NCBI GenBank assembly: GCA_017626655.1
Contig: JAGAIH010000082.1
Coordinates: 1 to 13,668, forward strand
Reading direction: 5' to 3'
Length of the DNA: 13,668 nt
Source: Clostridia bacterium
Lineage (GTDB): Bacteria; Bacillota_A; Clostridia; Oscillospirales; CAG-272
Shown here: positions 6,905 to 12,826 of the stretch, piece after piece
How the letters are laid out: every line of letters starts with the position of its first letter
Numbering within the stretch: position 1 is the stretch's first letter
Translations under genes and position numbers: made by a program
Notes under the pieces: generated by a model
Databases searched by the model: none
Told to the model about the DNA's origin: nothing
Seen by the model: only the letters and a program-made list of their open reading frames with translations

Positions 6905-7780
6905 ATGAAGCTTTCCATGGAAACCTACGGTCTGCGCCGCCGCTACGGCGACTTTGAGGCCGCCCGACTCATCCGCGAGGCGGGGTTTGACTGTGTGGAC
7001 TATTCCTGCTACTACTGGAAGGAGCAGGCCCATGCTTTGGAGGACGGCTACCGCGAGTACGCCCGCGCCCTCCGCACCCATTTGGACGGGCTGGGGCTTG
7101 TCTGCAACCAATCCCATGCCCCCTTTGACACGAAGTACGGTCAGCCCTTTGAGCTGTCCTGCGGCACCTTCCGCAATGTGACACGGGCGATAGAGGTGGC
7201 TTCTATCCTGGGTGCGGAGCAGATCGTGGTGCATAGCATTGCTATGCCCAAGGAGCTGACCGAGGACACTGAGGCGACCCATGCCTACGCTATGGAATAC
7301 TACCACGCCCTGCTTCCCTTTGCCGAGGAGTTCGGTATCCGCATCGCGGTAGAGAATCTCTTCGTGCGGCACAAGGAGAAATTTGTATACTCCGGACGCT
7401 TGAACCGTCCCGACACCCTGTCCCGCGTGGTGCGGGAGCTGGATTCGCCGTGGGCCACGGCCTGTCTGGATATGGGTCACGCCGCTATGGTGGGGTATGA
7501 GCCCGAGAACTTTGTCCGCGGGATGGACAAGGGCCTTCTGGGTGCCGTTCATTTTCAGGACGGGGACTACATCGAGGATTGGCACACTTTGCCCTACTTA
7601 GGGCAGTACCATTGGGCAGAGATCATGAAGGCTCTGGCCGAGACGGGATACAGGGGGGATCTGACCTTTGAGATCTACAAGTACTATCAGAATCTGCCCG
7701 ATGAGGCGATTCCCCACGCGCTGAAGATGGCGGAAGCTGTGGGGCGGGGGTTGATTGGGGTATTTGAGGGTAGTTTGTAA
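6905..7780 (+). CDS. Sugar phosphate isomerase/epimerase-like TIM barrel (xylose isomerase-like)
   Basis: A 291-residue protein of the xylose isomerase-like/AP endonuclease 2 TIM-barrel family. Candidate metal ligands sit at the usual strand ends: E150 (IAVENLF), D189 and H192 (CLDMGHA), H216 (VHFQDGD) and E256 (LTFEIYK). H110 (QIVVHS) lies at another barrel strand. Family members isomerise or epimerise sugars and cyclitols using a divalent metal; the substrate is unknown. The gene starts 11 bases after the nuclease stop with only a weak AGGAA-type site (6892-6896). Its G+C-rich composition returns to that of the wider window. A hairpin with a T-tract about 90 bases downstream may end the transcript. 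Confidence 0.88.
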   Translation: MKLSMETYGLRRRYGDFEAARLIREAGFDCVDYSCYYWKEQAHALEDGYREYARALRTHLDGLGLVCNQSHAPFDTKYGQPFELSCGTFRNVTRAIEVASILGAEQIVVHSIAMPKELTEDTEATHAYAMEYYHALLPFAEEFGIRIAVENLFVRHKEKFVYSGRLNRPDTLSRVVRELDSPWATACLDMGHAAMVGYEPENFVRGMDKGLLGAVHFQDGDYIEDWHTLPYLGQYHWAEIMKALAETGYRGDLTFEIYKYYQNLPDEAIPHALKMAEAVGRGLIGVFEGSL

Positions 7781-7800
7781 ATTGCAGTTTACAGGTCTGT

Positions 7801-7890
7801 GGTCTGACGGAAGAGGCGGTAACACGATCCACCCTCATCCGCCTCCCGCCGCAGGAGCTGGTCAGCACCTTCCCCCGCGGGGAAGGCAAG
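7801..7890 (-). repeat. REP-like composite element, copy 2, reverse orientation
   Basis: On the - strand this reads CTTGCCTTCCCC-CGC-GGGGAAGGTG, then CGGATGAGGGTG, and ends in TCCGTCAGACC. It has the same component order as copies 1 and 3 but a diverged middle (GCTCCTGCGGCGGGAG). It sits head-to-head with the copy at 7973-8076. Confidence 0.7.
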
Positions 7891-7897
7891 ATTTTTT
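7868..7897 (+). terminator. Possible rho-independent terminator
   Basis: An 8-bp stem CCTTCCCC/GGGGAAGG with a 3-base CGC loop (7868-7886) is followed after five bases by TTTTTT (7892-7897). It would terminate transcription from the TIM-barrel gene. The stem belongs to the REP-like repeat, so the repeat may have been co-opted; the five-base gap before the T-run weakens the call. Confidence 0.4.
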
Positions 7898-7972
7898 ATG
7901 TTTTCTGTTATCTAAAAACTTATATATATTAGTATGTTTTAGATTCTTGGAGAACGAGGAACACACCGACTT

Positions 7973-8076
7973 CTTGCCTTCCCCTGGGGGAAGGTGGCAC
8001 ACCGCAGGTGTGACGGATGAGGGTCACCCTACCCGATTCCACCCTGCTCCGTCAGACCGCCAAACCCAAATTTGAA
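7973..8076 (+). repeat. REP-like composite element, copy 3
   Basis: It reads CTTGCCTTCCCC-TG-GGGGAAGG, then a CACACC-GCA-GGTGTG hairpin (7998-8012), CGGATGAGGGTCACCCT, and the conserved tail ending AAACCCAAATTTGAA (8062-8076). The last 61 bases match copy 1 at 56 positions. The tail runs directly into the GAAAGGAG ribosome binding site of the next gene. Between copies 2 and 3 lie 82 A+T-rich bases with no gene. Confidence 0.82.
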
Positions 8077-8087
8077 AGGAGTCAACC

Positions 8088-8879
8088 ATGTACGCAGATA
8101 CCTCCATCCGCCTCCAAGCCCACAAGGGCGATTCCGTAAATGCCCCCGAAAACACCATGGCAGCCTTCCGTCCGGCCTGTGACGAGGGGTTTGAATTCAT
8201 CGAGCTGGATCCCAAGTTTACCGCCGACGGGGTCTGCGTACTGATCCACGATTGGACGGTGAACCGCACGGGGCGGACAAAGAGCGGCGAGGCTCTGCCT
8301 TCTGACACGCGGGTGGATGCTCTCACTTTGGCCGAATTGCGGGAGCTGGACTTCGGGGTATGGTTCTCCGAGGAGTTTCGCGGTGAGACCGTCCCCACCT
8401 TCGAGGAGGCCATCCCCTACATTCTGTCCCGCGGGGTGTCTGTAAAGGTGGACAACGTGTGGGAGCGGTTTACCCCCGATCAGCAGGAGATCCTGTTCGG
8501 TCTTGTCCGCAGGATCGGTGCCTGTCACCCCGAAACGGGGGCGAGGATCGGCATGACCTGCGCGCGGATGGAGAACGTGGCGCGGGTGGCGAAGGAGCTG
8601 CCCGAGGCGGCCATTCATTACGACGGGCTTGTGGACGACGCCGCGCTGGCGGCTCTGGATGAGTCCGCCGCGGGGCGGGAGCTGTATATCTGGTTGCGAT
8701 TCCACAATGCCAAGACGGCGTGGAACAAAAATCCTCCCGTGGATGCCGCGTATGCCGAGAAGGTCAAGGCGCATGGGCGGCTGGGGATATGGCTGATCGA
8801 CGATCCCGCGGAGATGCCCGCGGTGAGGGAGTTTGCGCCCTTCGTGGTGGAGACCAACGGCGGGGTGAGACCGAGTTAA
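8088..8879 (+). CDS. Glycerophosphodiester phosphodiesterase family protein (GDPD)
   Basis: A 263-residue protein with the GDPD signature: AHKGDSVNAPENTMAAF (11-27; H12, E21), FIELDPKFTADG (37-48; E39 and D41 as metal ligands), VLIHD with second catalytic H54, and SVKVDN later as the conserved Lys strand. The usual AHRG is AHKG here, a conservative change. The family hydrolyses glycerophosphodiesters to glycerol 3-phosphate and an alcohol in a metal-dependent reaction. No signal peptide is visible, so it is probably cytoplasmic. ATG 8088 has GAAAGGAG (8074-8081), which overlaps the end of the upstream REP-like element. The stop is followed at once by the AGATACAAAGATAC repeat and then the kinase gene. 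Confidence 0.9.
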   Translation: MYADTSIRLQAHKGDSVNAPENTMAAFRPACDEGFEFIELDPKFTADGVCVLIHDWTVNRTGRTKSGEALPSDTRVDALTLAELRELDFGVWFSEEFRGETVPTFEEAIPYILSRGVSVKVDNVWERFTPDQQEILFGLVRRIGACHPETGARIGMTCARMENVARVAKELPEAAIHYDGLVDDAALAALDESAAGRELYIWLRFHNAKTAWNKNPPVDAAYAEKVKAHGRLGIWLIDDPAEMPAVREFAPFVVETNGGVRPS

Positions 8880-8929
8880 AGATACAAAGATACGCGCCGA
8901 GCAAGCTCGGCCGATACGAGATACAAGAT
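8880..8929 (+). repeat. AGATACAAAGATAC string with inserted GCCGAGC hairpin
   Basis: AGATACAAAGATAC (8880-8893) is exactly repeated at 13537-13550. Here it is interrupted by a GCCGAGC-AA-GCTCGGC hairpin (8896-8911) flanked by GATACG on both sides (8889-8894 and 8913-8918), then continues AGATACAAGATATG into the next start codon. A related hairpin, GCCGAGC-TT-GCTCGGT, lies at 12724-12739. Confidence 0.6.
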
Positions 8930-9724
8930 ATGAAAAGAACATTACTGAACATTGATCCTTTGGAGTTTCCCGCCGAGTACCGTCCACTACTTTCGGGCGC
9001 GGCGGTCTACGACAGCTCCTGCTCGCGCCAAGCGCGGGTGTATTTCATTGACCGCGACGGGGGGTACTATCTCAAGACCCAACCCGTGGCGGTGGGGTCT
9101 CTGCGGCTTGAGGCCGAGAAGGGCCGCTTTTTCCATGAGAAGGGGCTGGGCGCGGAGGTGCTTTCCTACGCCACCGAGGGGGAGGCTGATTGGCTTCTGA
9201 CCCGCCGTGTGGCGGGGGAGGACTGCACTCATGCCGCGTATCTGTCCCAGCCCGAGCGGCTTGTTGATCTGTGGGCGGAGATTTTACGGGGGCTTCACGA
9301 TCTGCCCGTGGAGGGCTGTCCCGCGCCCGACTATTTGGGCAAATATCTGGCCCTGGTGGAGAGGAACTTTCGAACGGGCAACTACGACAAGAGCCAATTC
9401 CCCGACAGCTTCGGGTACACCTGCGCCGAGGAGGCGTGGGCGGTCCTCTCCGAGGGCAAGCACCTTTTGAAGGCCGATACTCTGATCCACGGGGACTACT
9501 GTCTCCCCAACGTCCTTTTGGACGGGTGGAAGTTCTCGGGGTTCATTGACCTGGGGAACAGCGGTGTGGCGGATCGGCACATCGATCTGTTCTGGGGTGC
9601 TTGGACGCTGGGGTTCAATCTGCACACCGATATGTACCGCGGGCGGTTCTTCGATGCCTACGGGCGGGATCGGGTGGATGAGGACTTGATCCGCGTGGTG
9701 GCGGCGGCGGAAGTGTTTGGGTGA
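8930..9724 (+). CDS. Aminoglycoside phosphotransferase (APH(3')-like) family kinase
   Basis: A 264-residue protein kinase-like-fold enzyme. Key residues: K49 in GGYYLK for ATP, the catalytic loop IHGDYCLPNVLLD (D189, N194), and metal-binding D207 in GFIDLGNSGVADRHIDL. These match aminoglycoside 3'-phosphotransferases, which phosphorylate kanamycin-type drugs. Chromosomal relatives are widespread in gut Firmicutes and many have no proven resistance role, so the substrate is uncertain. Start ATG 8930 is set by homology to the MKRTLLNIDP opening; no Shine-Dalgarno is evident, because the repeat at 8880-8929 occupies the leader. The last bases of the gene and the following spacer (9687-9755) are duplicated at 10358-10426. 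Confidence 0.87.
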   Translation: MKRTLLNIDPLEFPAEYRPLLSGAAVYDSSCSRQARVYFIDRDGGYYLKTQPVAVGSLRLEAEKGRFFHEKGLGAEVLSYATEGEADWLLTRRVAGEDCTHAAYLSQPERLVDLWAEILRGLHDLPVEGCPAPDYLGKYLALVERNFRTGNYDKSQFPDSFGYTCAEEAWAVLSEGKHLLKADTLIHGDYCLPNVLLDGWKFSGFIDLGNSGVADRHIDLFWGAWTLGFNLHTDMYRGRFFDAYGRDRVDEDLIRVVAAAEVFG

Positions 9725-9755
9725 ATGCGAAATGCAAAATGCGAAATCAAGAACG
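9687..9755 (+). repeat. Segmental duplication, copy A (kinase 3' end plus spacer)
   Basis: These 69 bases match 10358-10426 at 65 positions. They span the last 12 codons of the kinase gene, its TGA and an A-rich string made of alternating ATGCGAA and ATGCAAA units. Confidence 0.85.
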
Positions 9756-9783
9756 GGTACAGTGAGACCACAGGAGGCTTGAT

Positions 9784-10281
9784 ATGAATACGAAAAAGAG
9801 AATCTTTTCGATTCTGTTACTGACCCTATCTCTGCTTGGGCTTGCCATTATGTCCTTTATGCTGATCTGGGCGATTACCGATTGCGTAGACATTCTTACG
9901 TCAGATAACACGACCGATGAGGACATGACTCCCACCACAGCGCTCATTTCAACCATTTTGGGCAGTGCCATGTGGTTCCTATCTCTGCTGATGGTGAATT
10001 GGGGCGGTTGTCTCATTTGGGTGGAGGATGGCATTCTGTACCGCCGAGGGCTTCTGTTCGGTCTCAAGCGTTCTTGCGCCGTAGAGGACATCCTGCGCGT
10101 GCGTGTGGTTCCCACCCCACGCAAAAACCCCGATTTGATCTACATCATTGAGAAGAATCCCGGAAAATTCCATCAGAACATATCGAAAAAGAGCTATGTC
10201 TGCTTAGAGGACACTCCCGAGAATCGAGCTTTCATCGAGTCCTTTTGCAATAAAAAGATCAAGCGTAAAAAGATCATTTGA
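9784..10281 (+). CDS. Two-helix membrane protein with possible PH-like domain
   Basis: A 165-residue protein with transmembrane segments at about 8-32 and 52-72, separated by an acidic external loop (DNTTDEDMT). The cytoplasmic C-terminal region (76-155) is LIWVEDGILYRRGLLFGLKRSCAVEDILRV in outline, the strand-turn-strand start typical of bacterial PH (bPH) domains. The tail is strongly basic (KKIKRKKII). AGGAGG (9771-9776) gives a clear start at ATG 9784. Its TGA is followed in the same frame by 37 open codons of an unrelated remnant (10282-10395). More A+T-rich than the kinase gene. Function unknown. Confidence 0.78.
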   Translation: MNTKKRIFSILLLTLSLLGLAIMSFMLIWAITDCVDILTSDNTTDEDMTPTTALISTILGSAMWFLSLLMVNWGGCLIWVEDGILYRRGLLFGLKRSCAVEDILRVRVVPTPRKNPDLIYIIEKNPGKFHQNISKKSYVCLEDTPENRAFIESFCNKKIKRKKII

Positions 10282-10395
10282 TACCGGTACACCCGCGAGG
10301 AGACCGCCGAGATGCTGGATAAGATCAAGGCAGACCGTCCCGACGGGTGTGAGGTGCTGATCCGCTTGGTGGCGGCGGCGGAAGTGTTTGGGTGA
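10282..10395 (+). pseudogene. Mosaic gene remnant, C-terminal fragment related to the 10441 gene
   Basis: In frame with, and directly after, the TGA of the 9784 gene lie 37 open codons and a TGA. The first part reads YTREETAEMLDKIKADRP, matching YTREETAVMLERIKADRP of the intact gene at 10441 (21 bases exact: 10288-10308 and 10705-10725). The last 12 codons, LIRLVAAAEVFG, match the kinase C-terminus instead. There is no start codon or ribosome binding site. It looks like a recombination remnant in which a second copy of the 10441-type gene lost its 5' end and acquired the kinase 3' end and spacer. Confidence 0.75.
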
Positions 10396-10426
10396 ATGCA
10401 AAATGCGAAATGCAAAATCAAGAACG
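10358..10426 (+). repeat. Segmental duplication, copy B
   Basis: The second copy of 9687-9755, with four mismatches, three of them in the ATGCAAA/ATGCGAA string. The string includes an in-frame ATG (10396) that could be taken as a start for the following gene. Confidence 0.85.
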
Positions 10427-10440
10427 ATATAACGAAAACC

Positions 10441-10836
10441 ATGAAGAAGACAAAATCCTTATTCATCCCTTGCGCCAAAAAGCGCAAAGGCTCTACCGCC
10501 TACTACGAATTTCAATACTGCAAGGATGACCTGACCGTGGAGCAAGCGGTCAAGTCGGACGCATGGACATACTGGGCGGCGGACTCCCTGCTGGTCCATA
10601 TGGACGGGGAGCATGAGTTATTTCACAGTTACATCAAGCCGTATATATCCGCACCCCACGCGCCGAACGGGAGTCGGGTGTACTTCTACGCGGGAGTCAA
10701 CTACTACACCCGCGAGGAGACCGCCGTGATGCTGGAGCGGATCAAGGCTGACCGCCCCGTAGGGGCTGACGCGCTGATCCCGTGGCTGGAGCGGGCGGCG
10801 GGGGAGTTCTTCGGGTTCTATATACTGGGGATCTGA
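10441..10836 (+). CDS. Small protein of unknown function
   Basis: A 131-residue soluble protein starting MKKTKSLFIPCAKKRKG. It has no membrane segment. Features: an aromatic, acidic middle (DAWTYWAADSLLVHMDGEHELFHSY) and a C-terminal helix region, YTREETAVMLERIKADRP, also found in the remnant at 10282-10395. The start is uncertain. ATG 10441 lacks a good ribosome binding site, and an in-frame ATG at 10396 would add 15 residues encoded by the repeat string (MQNAKCKIKND...). I prefer 10441 because the upstream codons are dispersed repeat DNA. No family recognised. A paralogous fragment next door suggests this gene was once present twice or more. Confidence 0.7.
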   Translation: MKKTKSLFIPCAKKRKGSTAYYEFQYCKDDLTVEQAVKSDAWTYWAADSLLVHMDGEHELFHSYIKPYISAPHAPNGSRVYFYAGVNYYTREETAVMLERIKADRPVGADALIPWLERAAGEFFGFYILGI

Positions 10837-10861
10837 AGCTCTTGCCGCAAAGGAGAAAAAC

Positions 10862-11440
10862 ATGAAAAAGGAAAAGAATTACGTTCCCCTCCCCGAGGGG
10901 TGCGAGGCCTTTCGCGGGTCATGGCTATTGGGGTTGACGGTGACATTCGGGGAGATCGCGCTGGTCTTTCTGGGTATATTCATTCCCGTTTCGATCTGCG
11001 CCGCTCTGAAAGATCATGACCCGTCCTTCTGTGCGTTCATTCTTCTTGTCGCCGTCCTATTACTGATGGCCTATGGTACCTGCGCCGCCCTCGTCCTTCT
11101 CTTCTCCCACACCCTCGGCAAGCCCCGCATGGGGATCCTGGACGGACAGATCTATCTGACCGACCGAAAGCGTTCCATCCCCATAGAGAGGATCGTCTCG
11201 ATGGATCTGTATCTCGGTTATCAGGGGCGTTCCACGTCGCAACCGCCTCGTTTGACGATCTCCCTCCCCTATGACGATACCTTCGAGATCACCCGCCCCT
11301 CCATCCGCTTTCTCCGCATCCTGCGCGGATCGCTTCCTCAGGTGAGATTCACCGTGGATTGGAAGCACCGTATATGGTGGAGCGGCGGTATTGGCCTTGT
11401 CGGCGGCGTGATCTTGGGGATCGTGATTCTTTGCCTATGA
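10862..11440 (+). CDS. Three-helix membrane protein with possible PH-like domain
   Basis: A 192-residue protein with hydrophobic segments at about 23-49, 56-83 and 172-191. Between the second and third is a soluble stretch of about 85 residues with MGILDGQIYLTDRKRSIPIERIVSMDLYLG, a strand pattern reminiscent of bacterial PH-like domains. AAAGGAG (10849-10855) supports ATG 10862. It starts 25 bases after the previous stop and ends 25 bases before the next gene. It resembles the 9784 protein in architecture but I see no strong sequence identity. Function unknown. Confidence 0.78.
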   Translation: MKKEKNYVPLPEGCEAFRGSWLLGLTVTFGEIALVFLGIFIPVSICAALKDHDPSFCAFILLVAVLLLMAYGTCAALVLLFSHTLGKPRMGILDGQIYLTDRKRSIPIERIVSMDLYLGYQGRSTSQPPRLTISLPYDDTFEITRPSIRFLRILRGSLPQVRFTVDWKHRIWWSGGIGLVGGVILGIVILCL

Positions 11441-11465
11441 CTTTTTACCCCCATAAGGAGCCTAT

Positions 11466-12416
11466 ATGACCAATTGGAAACAAATACAAATCACCACCCC
11501 CCGCCTCATCCTGCGCCCGTGGGCGGAGTCCGATGCCGAGGCCTTATACCGCTTCGCCCAGGACCCTTTGGTGGGTCCCCCTGCGGGCTGGCCGCCTCAC
11601 ACGTCGGTGGAGAACAGCCGCGAGATCATCCGCGGGGTGCTGTCGGCGCGGGAGACCTATGCCATGGTGTTGCGCTACGATACCGCCGACTCGGTGAGCG
11701 GGGCGGTCATCTCCGCGGGGACCCCCGTGGGAAGCGTGGGCATCATGTTCAAGGGGTGCGGCTCCTATCCCCATATGACCAACACCGAGGCCGAGATCGG
11801 CTACTGGGTGGCCCTCCCTCTGTGGGGGCGGGGGCTGGTTCCCGAGGCGGTGAAGGCCTTGCAGGCGCGGTGCTTTGGGGAACTGGGCCTTGACGGGCTT
11901 TGGTGCGGGTACTACGAGGGGAACGAAAAATCCCGTCGGGTACAGGAAAAATGCGGGTTTGTTCCCCGATGCGACATGGTCATCCCGCCCCATCCTCTCA
12001 ACGGCGCGACCAAGGAGTTTTTCACCTATCTGTCCCGCGAGGCATGGGAGATCATGCAAGAGCCTGTGACCCATGAGATGAGCCTGCGGGAGGCACCCTT
12101 TCGCGCGGTGGCCTCAGGGCGCAAGGTAATCGAGATGCGGTTATTTGACCCCAAGCGGCAGGTGTTGCGGGTGGGGGATGAAATCAAGTTTTCCCTTTTG
12201 GGAGACGGTGAGAGCGTGACCGCCCTTGTGGCGGGGATCCATTACTTCCCTTCCTTCGCGGCGTTGTATGAGGCCATGATCCCCCGGGTGGGGGCGGTGG
12301 GCTTGGGGTATTCGGACGGGGATATGCCGGATCCCGCCGATATGCTGGAGTACTATTCCGAGGACGCCATTACCCGCTTCGGGGTGGTGGGGATCGAGAT
12401 CGGGATACGAAGGTAA
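11466..12416 (+). CDS. GNAT acetyltransferase-ASCH domain fusion protein
   Basis: A 316-residue two-domain protein. Residues about 7-197 are a RimJ/RimL-type GNAT domain: TPRLILRPWAESDAEALYRF, EIGYWVALPLWGRGLVPEA with its acetyl-CoA loop (120-127), and GNEKSRRVQEKCGF (152-165). Residues about 203-314 are an ASCH (PUA-like, RNA-binding) domain: SGRKVIEMRLFDPKRQVLRVGDEI at 217-240, then an aromatic FPSFAALYEAM segment. In the E. coli ASCH amidohydrolase YqfB the catalytic Lys-x-x-Thr lies in this loop; here it is K220-V-I-E223, so that activity is not expected. The fusion could mean acetylation of an RNA-bound or nucleoside substrate, which is inference. AAGGAG (11455-11460) sits five bases before ATG 11466. 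Confidence 0.88.
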   Translation: MTNWKQIQITTPRLILRPWAESDAEALYRFAQDPLVGPPAGWPPHTSVENSREIIRGVLSARETYAMVLRYDTADSVSGAVISAGTPVGSVGIMFKGCGSYPHMTNTEAEIGYWVALPLWGRGLVPEAVKALQARCFGELGLDGLWCGYYEGNEKSRRVQEKCGFVPRCDMVIPPHPLNGATKEFFTYLSREAWEIMQEPVTHEMSLREAPFRAVASGRKVIEMRLFDPKRQVLRVGDEIKFSLLGDGESVTALVAGIHYFPSFAALYEAMIPRVGAVGLGYSDGDMPDPADMLEYYSEDAITRFGVVGIEIGIRR

Positions 12417-12467
12417 TCCGAGGCTCTCCATTGTTTGAAGTCCATTCATTTGGCGGTCGTATGCTGC

Positions 12468-12482
12468 TTCAAATTGGGGTTT
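12468..12482 (-). repeat. AAACCCAAATTTGAA leader motif, reverse copy
   Basis: On the - strand this reads AAACCCCAATTTGAA, one mismatch from the motif at 127-141, 8062-8076 and 12800-12814. It is separated from the nearby hairpin unit, so the composite is rearranged here. Confidence 0.55.
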
Positions 12483-12508
12483 GTAGAGGCGCCGATCGCG
12501 TTCATTAG

Positions 12509-12557
12509 CCTTCCCCAGCGGGGAAGGTGGCACCCGCTTTAGCGGGTGACGGATGAG
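12509..12557 (+). repeat. REP-like element, copy 4
   Basis: CCTTCCCC-AGC-GGGGAAGG (12509-12527), then a perfect CACCCGCT-TT-AGCGGGTG hairpin (12531-12548), and GACGGATGAGG. It has the same order as copy 3 but lacks the GGTCACCCT tail. Confidence 0.8.
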
Positions 12558-12723
12558 GAGAGCGGATGAAGATCAGCCTTTCGGGTGTACAATAACCGTT
12601 CTACAACATACCGGCATATACGATACAAAAAGGTTGATACTATTAGATTCTCTGGGTTTTCATATACCCGGAAAGCTGTAGGAAAGTTGGTTATACACCC
12701 GATACGCTGATCTACAAATGCTC
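12558..12723. other. A+T-rich spacer between two inverted REP-like elements
   Basis: A non-coding stretch noticeably richer in A+T than the genes around it. I see no credible open frame, tRNA or riboswitch. TTGATA (12634-12639) is -35-like but has no good -10 at the right spacing. It could be the core of a small non-autonomous element bounded by the inverted units at 12509-12557 and 12724-12782. Confidence 0.4.
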
Positions 12724-12782
12724 GCCGAGCTTGCTCGGTCTCATCACACCGCTTCGCGGTCCCCCTTCCCCGCTGGGGAAGG
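12724..12782 (-). repeat. REP-like element, copy 5, reverse orientation
   Basis: On the - strand: CCTTCCCC-AGC-GGGGAAGG (12782-12764), GGGACCGC-GAA-GCGGT, GTGATGAGA, then ACCGAGC-AA-GCTCGGC (12739-12724). The first two hairpins match copy 1 closely (ACCGC-GTA-GCGGT there). Confidence 0.8.
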
Positions 12783-12799
12783 CAAAGAAACGCACCGCT

Positions 12800-12814
12800 A
12801 AACCCAAATTTGAA
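12800..12814 (+). repeat. AAACCCAAATTTGAA leader motif
   Basis: Identical to 127-141 and 8062-8076. As at 8062, it runs straight into the ribosome binding site (GAAAGGA, 12812-12818) of the next gene. Confidence 0.7.
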
Positions 12815-12826
12815 AGGAATCCATAT

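Noticed and set aside
7902..7930. Promoter with TATATT in the A+T-rich spacer upstream of the GDPD gene
   Set aside because: The hexamer 17 bases upstream (TTTCTG) is a poor -35, and any A+T-rich stretch gives such a -10.
7868..8012. CRISPR-like array from repeated palindromes
   Set aside because: The palindromes are in opposite orientation, differ in length and have no regular spacers; no cas genes are present.
7755..8075. Short + strand frame across the inverted REP-like pair
   Set aside because: Its translation is repeat DNA (Pro/His-rich), with no ribosome binding site and no conserved protein features.
8082..8987. Long - strand open frame opposite the GDPD gene
   Set aside because: It shadows an enzyme with a full signature, and its start lies in the neighbouring kinase gene.
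8930..9724. Acquired antibiotic-resistance gene
   Set aside because: Composition matches the neighbours and no resistance cassette or transposon flanks it; chromosomal APH-like kinases are common in gut Firmicutes, so resistance is not claimed.
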